NCBI GenBank assembly: GCA_944385265.1
Contig: CALWWO010000010.1
Coordinates: 1-12,215, forward strand
Length of the DNA stretch: 12,215 nucleotides
From: an uncultured Oscillospiraceae bacterium
GTDB taxonomy: Bacteria; Bacillota_A; Clostridia; Oscillospirales; Oscillospiraceae
Direction: 5' to 3'
Of this stretch, positions 6,992 to 12,215 are shown piece by piece. The notes beneath the pieces were generated by a model. That model was given only the letters and a program-made list of their open reading frames with translations, was not told the origin of the DNA and searched no databases. How positions within the stretch are numbered: the first letter of the stretch is position 1; every line of letters starts with the position of its first letter. A program made the translations under genes and the position numbers.

Positions 6992-7116
6992 CATTTTTTC
7001 TTTTTTCGTTTCCTCTGGCGCTTTAAACCACTATATATGCTATCTCAAGCCGTCCAGATATGTATATATTGCTGAATTTAGAGCTTTCACACTCGCTGTT
7101 TTCTTTTATGTTGGTT

Positions 7117-7145
7117 ATTATAGCAGGTTTACTCGCGTTTTTCTA
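7117..7145 (-). promoter_or_regulatory. Upstream promoter directed toward the dpp operon
   Basis: A perfect TATAAT (7122-7117) is preceded by TGC, an extended -10 box. TAGAAA (7145-7140) lies 17 bases upstream and matches the -35 consensus at 4 of 6 positions. A transcript from here would run about 560 bases before reaching dppB, or make a separate small RNA. Confidence 0.5.
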
Positions 7146-7196
7146 CTGTTAAATTGCAACAATATATGTAAAATGTCGGTACTATCTCTCCATTTC

Positions 7197-7235
7197 AAAA
7201 GCCGCCTTGGCAAAATCTACCTCCGGCGGCTTTTT
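7197..7235 (+). terminator. GC-rich hairpin with T-run, terminator-like
   Basis: AAAAGCCGCC (7197-7206) and GGCGGCTTTT (7225-7234) form a perfect 10-bp stem around an 18-base loop, followed by T at 7235. The T-run is best on the plus strand (TTTTT), though the minus strand also ends in TTTT. No plus-strand gene precedes it, so it may instead act as a back-up stop for rpsU transcripts. Confidence 0.5.
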
Positions 7236-7255
7236 ACTTACATCTTACAAAATAC

Positions 7256-7286
7256 CCGCCCCCGATATAGAGCAGGGCGGCCTTTT
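7256..7286 (+). terminator. Second GC-rich hairpin, terminator-like
   Basis: CCGCCC (7256-7261) pairs with GGGCGG (7275-7280) around a 13-base loop, followed by CCTTTT. On the minus strand the stem is followed by GTATTTTG. It is a weaker candidate than its neighbours and could act in either direction. Confidence 0.4.
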
Positions 7287-7371
7287 ATTCAGCCATATGT
7301 TATCGATAGAAAGCACATCAGTTTAAAAGTGCCGTATGAGACAGCATTTGTTAAACCCTGATTTTTAAAAT

Positions 7372-7403
7372 TTTTGCCCCAAACAGAAATGTTTGGGGCA
7401 AAA
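7372..7403 (-). terminator. Intrinsic terminator of rpsU
   Basis: A perfect 14-bp stem, TTTTGCCCCAAACA (7372-7385) with TGTTTGGGGCAAAA (7390-7403), encloses a 4-base loop. It begins 8 bases after the rpsU stop codon region and has A- and T-runs on both sides, so it should stop transcription of rpsU and probably works in both directions. Confidence 0.88.
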
Positions 7404-7410
7404 TAAACCT

Positions 7411-7596
7411 TTAATAATATCTCTTGTTTCTATTCTTTCTAGCGGCTTCAGATTTCTTCCTGCGCTTAACGCTGGGACTCTGATAATACTCCTTCTTTCT
7501 CAGATCGGACAGGACACCAGCCTTTGCACAGTTGCGTTTAAATCTTTTTAAAGCACTATCCAGAGACTCATTTTCTTTAACATGGACTTCAGACAT
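7411..7596 (-). CDS. rpsU: 30S ribosomal protein S21
   Basis: This is a 61-residue, strongly basic protein of the small ribosomal subunit, which takes part in initiation by helping to position the mRNA near the anti-Shine-Dalgarno end of 16S rRNA. It has the family's N-terminal [18 protein letters not shown], the [14 protein letters not shown] core and a lysine/arginine-rich tail ([20 protein letters not shown]). The length is normal for the Bacillota form. The ATG at 7596 has an unusually purine-rich upstream site, GGAGGGAGGG. The gene has its own promoter at 7666-7694 and its own terminator at 7372-7403, so it can be a single-gene transcript, though leuS read-through is also possible because no terminator separates them. 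Confidence 0.97.
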   Translation of the reverse strand: MSEVHVKENESLDSALKRFKRNCAKAGVLSDLRKKEYYQSPSVKRRKKSEAARKNRNKRYY

Positions 7597-7618
7597 CTAT
7601 TTTCCCTCCCTCCAAATA

Positions 7619-7652
7619 CGCCGTTAGGCGCTTTAAGGGCCATCAACGTGGC
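7619..7652 (-). promoter_or_regulatory. Two small hairpins in the rpsU leader
   Basis: On the minus strand, GCCA-CGTTGA-TGGC (7652-7639) and CGCC-TAAC-GGCG (7630-7619) can each form a 4-bp hairpin. They lie between the predicted rpsU transcript start and its ribosome site. Ribosomal protein genes often carry autoregulatory leaders, but these stems are short and the case is weak. Confidence 0.22.
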
Positions 7653-7665
7653 ATTAACAAACGAT

Positions 7666-7694
7666 ATTATATACTTCTGTCTGCGAAAAGTCAA
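7666..7694 (-). promoter_or_regulatory. rpsU: Promoter of rpsU
   Basis: TTGACT (7694-7689) and TATAAT (7671-7666) are 17 bases apart on the minus strand, nearly perfect for the housekeeping sigma factor. The leader to the rpsU ATG is about 60 bases. Confidence 0.82.
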
Positions 7695-7703
7695 CAAAAA
7701 ACT

Positions 7704-10121
7704 TTATTTTGCAGGTTTTAAAACGATATTTACCAGTTTGTTTTTTACGACGATAGTGCGCACTACATCCATCCCATTCATGAGTTTTTGGATCTTCTCA
7801 TCAGCCTTAGCTATGCCGAGTACAGTCTCATCGTCGGCGTCAACAGGGATCTTCACGGTGGTCTTGAGCTTGCCGTTTACCTGTACGGCGATCTCTTTTT
7901 CCTTGTCCACGGTCTTGCTTTCGTCATACTCGGGCCATTTCTGCTGACAGCAATAGCCGTTTCCAAATCCCTGTATCTCCCACAGCTCTTCTGCGATATG
8001 CGGCGCAAACGGCGACAGAAGCAGCAGGAGAGCTTTTATATCGCCTCTTGACGGGGCATGCTCATAAAATTCGTTGACGAGAGACATCAGAGACGCGATA
8101 GCCGTATTGAATTTCATATTCTCAATATCTTCGCCGACCTTTTTGATCGTCCTGTATATGGACGCCTCGTTCGCCTCAGAATAGCTTTCATCTCCGCCGA
8201 GCTTATTCTCCGCGAGATTCCAAACTCTGTCTAAGAAACGCTTACAGCCCTTTACAGCTGTCGACGACCACGGGGCGGCCTTTTCAAAGTCGCCTATGAA
8301 CATTATATACAGACGGAGAGTGTCCGCGCCGAATTCATCCACGATATCGTTCGGGTTTATGACATTTCCGCGGGACTTGGACATCTTCTCCCCGCCTTCG
8401 CCGAGGATCATACCATGGCTCGTACGCTTCTGGTACGGCTCTTTTGTTGGGACAACGCCGATATCATAGAGAAACTTATGCCAGAAGCGTGAATAAAGCA
8501 GATGGAGCGTCGTATGCTCCATGCCGCCGTTATACCAATCGACTGGCATCCAGTAATCAAGAGCCTCTTTTGATGCCAGCTCGTTTTTATTATGCGGATC
8601 GGTATAGCGGAGGAAGTACCAGCTTGAACCCGCCCACTGCGGCATAGTATCGGTCTCGCGCTTTGCAGGGCCTCCGCAGTGCGGACAGGTGGTGTTGATC
8701 CAATCCTCCATGTTGGCGAGCGGACTTTCCCCGTTGTCAGTAGTCTCATAGTTTTCCACATCAGGCAGCACAAGCGGAAGCTCGCTTTCCGGCAGCGCGA
8801 CATAGCCGCATTTTTCACAATGCACTATAGGGATAGGCTCGCCCCAGTAGCGCTGGCGCGAAAATACCCAGTCTCTCAGCTTGTAGTTTACTTTCCTTTG
8901 GCCAATGCCCTTATCCTCAAGCCACTGTATCATCTTTTCAATGGCATCGTCTACGTGCAGCCCGTTGAGGAAGCCGGAGTTCACGAGGATTCCGCTGTCA
9001 TGATCTATATACGGCTCTTTCTCGACATCTCCGCCCTGAACGACCTCGATTATATTTATGCCGAATTTTTTGGCAAACTCCCAGTCTCTCGTATCGTGTC
9101 CCGGGACGGCCATAATAGCGCCTGTGCCGTACGTTGCGAGAACATAGTCTGAGATGTATATAGGTATTTTTACTCCGTTTACCGGATTTATGGCCATTAC
9201 GCCGCAGAGCTTTACACCCGTTTTTTCCTTCGCCATCTCGGTGCGCTCGAAATCCGATTTGCGCGCAGCCTGCATCTGGTATTCCTTTACCTCGTCGGAG
9301 TTTTCGATCTTCGTCATCCATTTGTTAAGTATTTCATGCTCCGGCGAGATGACCATATATGTCACGCCGAACAGCGTATCGGGTCTCGTCGTAAATATGC
9401 GCAGCTTATCCCCCTCGGTCGTATCAAAATCCACCTCGGCGCCGACAGATCTTCCTATCCAGTTTTTCTGCTGGATTTGTACGCGCTCGATAAAATCCAG
9501 TTCGTCCAGATCGTCGATAAGGCGTTCGGCGTACTCCGTGATCTTGAGCATCCACTGGCTTTTCTCACGGCGCACGACCTCTGCTCCGCAGCGCTCGCAG
9601 ACACCGTTTACAACTTCTTCATTCGCAAGGACACATTTGCACGACGTACACCAGTTGACGGGCATCTTGGTTTTATATGCGAGCCCCTTTTCAAACATCT
9701 TGAGGAATATCCACTGCGTCCATTTATAATATTCTGGATCGGTCGTATCGACGACTCTGTCCCAGTCAAAGCTGTAGCCGAGCATTTTAAGCTGGCTTGT
9801 AAAGCGTGCAATATTTCTCTCTGTCACTATTTTGGGATGGATTTTGTTTTTAATCGCGTAATTTTCCGTCGGAAGGCCAAAAGCATCAAAGCCTATCGGG
9901 AACAGTACGTTCATCCCATCCATTCTCTTTTTGCGGGATATTATATCCATGGCCGTATACGGGCGCGGATGGCCGACATGAAGCCCTTCTCCCGACGGAT
10001 AAGGAAATTCTACAAGAGCGTAAAACTTTGGCTTCTCAGAGCCTGTAACGGCCGCGTACACCTTGTCCTCTTCCCATTTCTTCTGCCACTTTTTTTCTAT
10101 TCTGCTAAATTCGTATTTCAT
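7704..10121 (-). CDS. leuS: Leucyl-tRNA synthetase
   Basis: This 805-residue class I synthetase, about the length of the Bacillus enzyme, charges tRNA-Leu with leucine in the cytoplasm. The ATP-site signatures are HVGH (48-51, the HIGH motif, after PYPSGEG) and KMSKS (579-583). The CP1 editing domain, which hydrolyses mischarged tRNA, is intact: TTRPDT (244-249) and [15 protein letters not shown] (332-346), whose final Asp fits the position of the editing aspartate. Two CxxC pairs at 158/161 and 175/178 and another two at 435/438 and 479/482 look like zinc sites. The C-terminal domain ends with [14 protein letters not shown]. It starts 12 bases after rsfS with GAAGGG upstream. There is no T-box leader directly in front; transcription must come from rsfS or further up. 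Confidence 0.99.
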   Translation of the reverse strand: MKYEFSRIEKKWQKKWEEDKVYAAVTGSEKPKFYALVEFPYPSGEGLHVGHPRPYTAMDIISRKKRMDGMNVLFPIGFDAFGLPTENYAIKNKIHPKIVTERNIARFTSQLKMLGYSFDWDRVVDTTDPEYYKWTQWIFLKMFEKGLAYKTKMPVNWCTSCKCVLANEEVVNGVCERCGAEVVRREKSQWMLKITEYAERLIDDLDELDFIERVQIQQKNWIGRSVGAEVDFDTTEGDKLRIFTTRPDTLFGVTYMVISPEHEILNKWMTKIENSDEVKEYQMQAARKSDFERTEMAKEKTGVKLCGVMAINPVNGVKIPIYISDYVLATYGTGAIMAVPGHDTRDWEFAKKFGINIIEVVQGGDVEKEPYIDHDSGILVNSGFLNGLHVDDAIEKMIQWLEDKGIGQRKVNYKLRDWVFSRQRYWGEPIPIVHCEKCGYVALPESELPLVLPDVENYETTDNGESPLANMEDWINTTCPHCGGPAKRETDTMPQWAGSSWYFLRYTDPHNKNELASKEALDYWMPVDWYNGGMEHTTLHLLYSRFWHKFLYDIGVVPTKEPYQKRTSHGMILGEGGEKMSKSRGNVINPNDIVDEFGADTLRLYIMFIGDFEKAAPWSSTAVKGCKRFLDRVWNLAENKLGGDESYSEANEASIYRTIKKVGEDIENMKFNTAIASLMSLVNEFYEHAPSRGDIKALLLLLSPFAPHIAEELWEIQGFGNGYCCQQKWPEYDESKTVDKEKEIAVQVNGKLKTTVKIPVDADDETVLGIAKADEKIQKLMNGMDVVRTIVVKNKLVNIVLKPAK

Positions 10122-10133
10122 GTCTACCCTTCT

Positions 10134-10493
10134 TCATTCTGTGATCAGAGAGCTTATATCAAGCTCCGGAGCGTCGCTCCAAAGCCGTTCAAGAGAATAG
10201 AACTCTCTCACTTCTTTGGTAAAAAGATGCACTACAAGGCATCCAAAATCGACGAGCACCCACCCGCCGTCTCTGTATCCTTCGCGGTGCAGCGAAGTTT
10301 CACCGTGTTCCTCAAGCTGTTTTTCAACCTCGTCCGACAGGGTCTTTATGTGTGTCGACGAGGTGGCCGTACAGATTATAAAATAATCCGCAAGCACTGT
10401 CAAATCCTTGGTTGCGAGGACCTTTATATTTTGCGCCTTTTTGTCATCCAGCGCCTTTACGGCGATTTTTGCCATCTCTTTAGAGGTTAACAT
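10134..10493 (-). CDS. rsfS: Ribosome silencing factor RsfS (Iojap/YbeB family)
   Basis: This 119-residue protein binds ribosomal protein L14 (uL14) on the large subunit and blocks joining of the 30S subunit, lowering translation in starvation. The family blocks are present: the N-terminal SKEMAKIAVKALDDKKA, ADYFIICTATS (35-45) and EGYRDGGWVLVDFG (71-84), then VVHLF and REFYSLERLW. The position before the VVH strand, usually Asp in this family, is Cys85 here. I chose the ATG at 10493 because GGGTGA lies just upstream and the family normally begins near this point; an in-frame TTG at 10508 would add five residues. The gene has its own promoter (10583-10610) and is followed closely by leuS, with which it is probably co-transcribed. 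Confidence 0.95.
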   Translation of the reverse strand: MLTSKEMAKIAVKALDDKKAQNIKVLATKDLTVLADYFIICTATSSTHIKTLSDEVEKQLEEHGETSLHREGYRDGGWVLVDFGCLVVHLFTKEVREFYSLERLWSDAPELDISSLITE

Positions 10494-10582
10494 TCTTTCA
10501 CCCGCCAATCTTTCTTTTGTATTATTTATCGCGCAAAAGTAAGCATTTCCGCCTTATATAAAATGCCCGCGTTTTTGCGGAT

Positions 10583-10610
10583 ATTATACCACATAGGTAC
10601 TGTTTGTGAA
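10583..10610 (-). promoter_or_regulatory. Promoter of rsfS-leuS
   Basis: TTCACA (10610-10605) and a perfect TATAAT (10588-10583) preceded by TGG (extended -10) are separated by 16 bases on the minus strand. The leader to rsfS is about 80 bases. No terminator is visible after the nadD-yqeK stop, so upstream transcripts may also enter. Confidence 0.68.
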
Positions 10611-10614
10611 CAGT
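10599..10614. repeat. Palindrome ACTGTT-TGTG-AACAGT over the -35 box
   Basis: Two perfect 6-base arms surround TGTG, and the -35 hexamer of the rsfS promoter lies within the dyad. This is the layout of a repressor operator, but the motif does not match a regulator I can name. Confidence 0.4.
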
Positions 10615-10655
10615 GCAAGCAGGCAAATTTACCTCTTTTTACGTCGTTTGCGCGT

Positions 10656-11822
10656 TCAGCGATGCTCCTTCTCAAGATAGCGCAGAGCATCTACCGATCT
10701 GCCGTGCGGCGTTATGCCGGAGGCTTTCATATCGTCAAGGCTCATACGGAGTCCCAGGATCATAGCCTCATCCAGATCCTCATACGCGAGCTTTCTGAGC
10801 TCATCGACGCCCTCAAAACGGCGTGTCTGTTCTATATAGTCGGCCATGTATATGACTTTCTCGAGGAGCGTCATATCCTCTCGCCCCGTAGTGTGCCAAA
10901 GGATGGCGTTATACACATCGTCGCCCATACCGAAAACGTCCCGCGCGATCGCGGCACCCGTTTTTGCATGAAGAAGTTTTGCTGACGCGCGCTCAAGCTC
11001 GTCCGTTTCTATCGAGTATTCTGCGCACAGCTCAAGTTGCTGCTCCAGATCGAGCTTTTTTGTGCAGTCATGGAGAATCGCGGCTTCCTTTGCTTTTTCG
11101 ACATTAGCGCCCCATCGATTTGCGAGCTTTTCAGCTTCCTCCTCGCAGCCTTTAACGTGCGGGATCCTCTTCGGATCGAGCATCTCATATGATTTTTCTC
11201 TCAGCCATTCAAATGACGGTTTCGCATCATATAGCCTTTTTTTGATTATATACCCGTATACCGCGCCGTCAAGATATTCTGCACCCCTGCGCGTTTTTAA
11301 AAGGCCGCGCAGCTCCGATGATGAAATGTCGACTATATCGTTTTCTATAACGGTAACTTCAGCGCCGTATTTTTTCCTGAGGTTTTCCGAAAGTTCGGGT
11401 ATTTCCTCTTTTTCAGCATTTTTTCTTGCGCATACGGCAAGCGAGGCCATTTTCAGTATGTCCGCCGCCCTGTACCAGGTCTCAAACGATCTTAGCATAT
11501 CCGTGCCGATTATCAGGTACAGCTCCGCCGATGGGTATTCTTTTTTCAGTCCGGCCAGCGTTTCGACCGTATAACTTTTACCACCGCGGCGTATTTCCAT
11601 ATCGGACGGCACAAGCCTTTTGTCACACGCTGCGGCAAGACGCAGCATCTCGAGCCTATCCTGTGCCGCAGCAATACCGTCCGGGACATCCTTATGCGGC
11701 GGAGTCGCTGTCGGTATCATCAGGACCTTATCGAGCCCTAAACTGCCGGCGGCGGAGAGCGCCGCGCTTATATGCCCGTTGTGGACCGGATTGTACGTTC
11801 CTCCGTAAACTCCGAGTTTCAA
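10656..11822 (-). CDS. nadD-yqeK: Fused nicotinate mononucleotide adenylyltransferase (NadD) and HD-domain Ap4A hydrolase (YqeK)
   Basis: One 388-residue frame joins two enzymes that are usually separate neighbours. Residues 1 to about 197 are NadD, which makes nicotinate adenine dinucleotide from NaMN and ATP: GGTYNPVHNGH (7-17), IGTDML (105-110) and ISSSELR (166-172). Residues about 203 to 388 are YqeK, an HD-domain phosphohydrolase that splits Ap4A symmetrically into two ADP: metal ligands by pattern at His222, His251-Asp252, His285, His310 and Asp328 (YMADYIE). The start is TTG at 11822, two bases after the yhbY stop; the N-terminal GGTYNP motif must lie within the first ten residues, which fixes this start. 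The upstream ribosome site is weak, so translation is probably coupled to yhbY. Both halves keep their key residues and the join is seamless, so this looks like a real fusion. Confidence 0.95.
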   Translation of the reverse strand: MKLGVYGGTYNPVHNGHISAALSAAGSLGLDKVLMIPTATPPHKDVPDGIAAAQDRLEMLRLAAACDKRLVPSDMEIRRGGKSYTVETLAGLKKEYPSAELYLIIGTDMLRSFETWYRAADILKMASLAVCARKNAEKEEIPELSENLRKKYGAEVTVIENDIVDISSSELRGLLKTRRGAEYLDGAVYGYIIKKRLYDAKPSFEWLREKSYEMLDPKRIPHVKGCEEEAEKLANRWGANVEKAKEAAILHDCTKKLDLEQQLELCAEYSIETDELERASAKLLHAKTGAAIARDVFGMGDDVYNAILWHTTGREDMTLLEKVIYMADYIEQTRRFEGVDELRKLAYEDLDEAMILGLRMSLDDMKASGITPHGRSVDALRYLEKEHR

Positions 11823-11823
11823 T

Positions 11824-12129
11824 TTATTTCACCAGCTTGATCCTTTTTTCCTTGTCGAGTTCCTTATTTTCACGATAGAGCACAAATTTTGATCCTATGG
11901 CCTGTACCGGCTCGGCGCTGCACGCCTCAGCCAGCGCCTCACACGCCTCCCTTGCCGTAAGCAGTGAGTTTTCAAGCACCTTGCCCTTTACAAGCTCTTT
12001 CGCTTTGAGCGCTCCGTCTACCTGCGCTATAACGCCTTCGCTTATCCCCGCTTTTCCGACATGGATTATCGTATCGGCCGTCGACGCCATTCCCTTTAGC
12101 TGTGCGCGCTGTTTGCTCGTCAGCATCAT
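11824..12129 (-). CDS. yhbY: CRM-domain RNA-binding protein YhbY (YqeI), ribosome assembly factor
   Basis: This 101-residue single-domain protein has the CRM/YhbY fold, which binds pre-50S ribosomal RNA. It begins with LTSKQRAQLKGMA, typical of the family, followed by the IIHVGKAGIS segment whose GKAG (25-28) is the GxxG RNA-binding loop. ALKAKELVKGKVLEN and QAIGSKFVLYR complete the conserved core, and the tail is Lys-rich. Two ATG codons stand side by side. The first overlaps the rdgB stop in an ATGA junction, so translation is coupled to rdgB; the second is equally possible and would shorten the protein by one residue. The position between rdgB and nadD fits a housekeeping cluster of the Bacillota. 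Confidence 0.96.
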   Translation of the reverse strand: MMLTSKQRAQLKGMASTADTIIHVGKAGISEGVIAQVDGALKAKELVKGKVLENSLLTAREACEALAEACSAEPVQAIGSKFVLYRENKELDKEKRIKLVK

Positions 12130-12215
12130 TTATCCCCCCTCGCGAGATACTTTTTCAGTTCCTCTTCAAAATTCAAAAGCGCTTTTCCCCTGTGGGAGAT
12201 CGAGTTCTTCTCGTC
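12126..12215 (-). CDS. rdgB: C-terminal end of XTP/dITP pyrophosphatase (RdgB/HAM1 family), cut by right edge
   Basis: The last 29 codons of a frame entering from the right end in the TGA at 12128-12126. The translated tail, EKNSISHRGKALLNF, matches the C-terminal signature of the RdgB/HAM1 family (usually EKN-ISHRxKAL), whose Ser-His-Arg take part in recognising the purine base. The enzyme removes non-canonical purine nucleotides such as ITP, dITP and XTP from the pool. The stop overlaps the yhbY start by four bases. Only this short tail is visible, so the identification rests on one motif, which is however distinctive. Confidence 0.85.
   Translation of the reverse strand, partial: DEKNSISHRGKALLNFEEELKKYLARGDK

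Larger units (their letters stand above)
6552..7410. other. 859-base non-coding region between rpsU and dppB
   Basis: I see no credible gene here on either strand. From right to left it holds the rpsU terminator (7372-7403), two GC-rich hairpins (7256-7286 and 7197-7235), a promoter toward dppB (7117-7145), copies of a TTTGTAA motif (6964-6990), a stronger promoter (6846-6874), a possible folded leader RNA (6770-6838), a perfect small dyad (6670-6689), and a six-codon upstream frame with its own ribosome site (6602-6622). The stretch from 6840 to 7000 is very AT-rich. The amount of signal suggests that dpp operon expression is closely controlled. Confidence 0.6.

Noticed and set aside
7180..7224. 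GGAGG followed by TTG inside the 7197-7235 hairpin on the minus strand, opening a frame of about 25 codons
   Set aside because: The GGAGG is within the stem-loop, the frame has no conserved look, and it ends in the upstream promoter region.
7173..7361. A 62-codon plus-strand frame in the region between rpsU and dppB
   Set aside because: It spans two GC-rich hairpins, has no convincing ribosome site, and its arginine- and proline-rich translation looks like read-through of non-coding sequence.
9336..10490. A 384-codon open frame on the plus strand opposite leuS and rsfS
   Set aside because: It is antisense to two certain genes, has no family motif and no ribosome site, and runs through the leuS-rsfS junction. 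Long antisense frames are expected opposite conserved coding sequence.
10122..10655. T-box leader for leuS
   Set aside because: Neither the 12 bases before leuS nor the roughly 160 bases before rsfS contain a T-box sequence or an antiterminator-terminator pair.
1..12215. CRISPR array, insertion sequence, prophage, toxin-antitoxin pair, tRNA or rRNA
   Set aside because: No regularly spaced repeats, transposase or integrase motifs, cloverleaf or rRNA sequence is visible. All coding space is taken by recognised housekeeping or transport genes.

Overview
The window reads as chromosomal DNA of a low-to-medium GC Gram-positive bacterium, most likely a member of the Bacillota, class Clostridia. The grounds are strong AGGAGG-type ribosome binding sites, housekeeping sigma-type promoters with TATAAT boxes, lipoprotein-type transport receptors, and the gene order rdgB - yhbY - nadD/yqeK - rsfS - leuS. 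No species can be named from the sequence alone. Every gene I can support lies on the minus strand, so the window is described from right to left in the direction of transcription.

Right part (about 12215 to 7704): a housekeeping cluster. It starts with the last 29 codons of rdgB (XTP/dITP pyrophosphatase), which overlaps yhbY (RNA-binding ribosome assembly factor) by four bases. A single 388-residue reading frame follows that fuses NadD (NAD synthesis) to YqeK (HD-domain Ap4A hydrolase). After a gap with a good promoter come rsfS (ribosome silencing factor) and leuS (leucyl-tRNA synthetase). The theme is ribosome assembly and silencing, nucleotide and NAD hygiene, and tRNA charging.

Middle (7703 to 6552): rpsU (ribosomal protein S21) has its own consensus promoter and a perfect 14-bp hairpin terminator. 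Then comes about 860 bases without a credible gene. This stretch holds two more terminator-like hairpins, two promoters aimed at the transporter operon, spaced copies of a TTTGTAA motif, and a long AT-rich leader with a possible folded RNA and a six-codon upstream frame.

Left part (6551 to 1): a complete peptide-type ABC importer in the order dppB - dppC - dppD - dppF - receptor, tightly packed and translationally coupled. A second, paralogous receptor is cut by the left edge. The two receptors are a tandem duplication that includes their upstream leaders. In both leaders a hairpin-forming segment carries the same purine-rich core GGGAAGGCGG, 60 to 70 bases before the start codon. DppB and DppC would form the membrane channel, DppD and DppF the ATPase pair (both with a C-terminal four-cysteine motif of the iron-sulfur type), and the lipoprotein receptors would deliver substrate, probably peptides.

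I found no CRISPR array, prophage, insertion sequence, tRNA or rRNA. Nothing here is a clear new defence or mobile system. The best leads are the duplicated leader hairpin, the long dpp leader and its flanking repeats, and the NadD-YqeK fusion.
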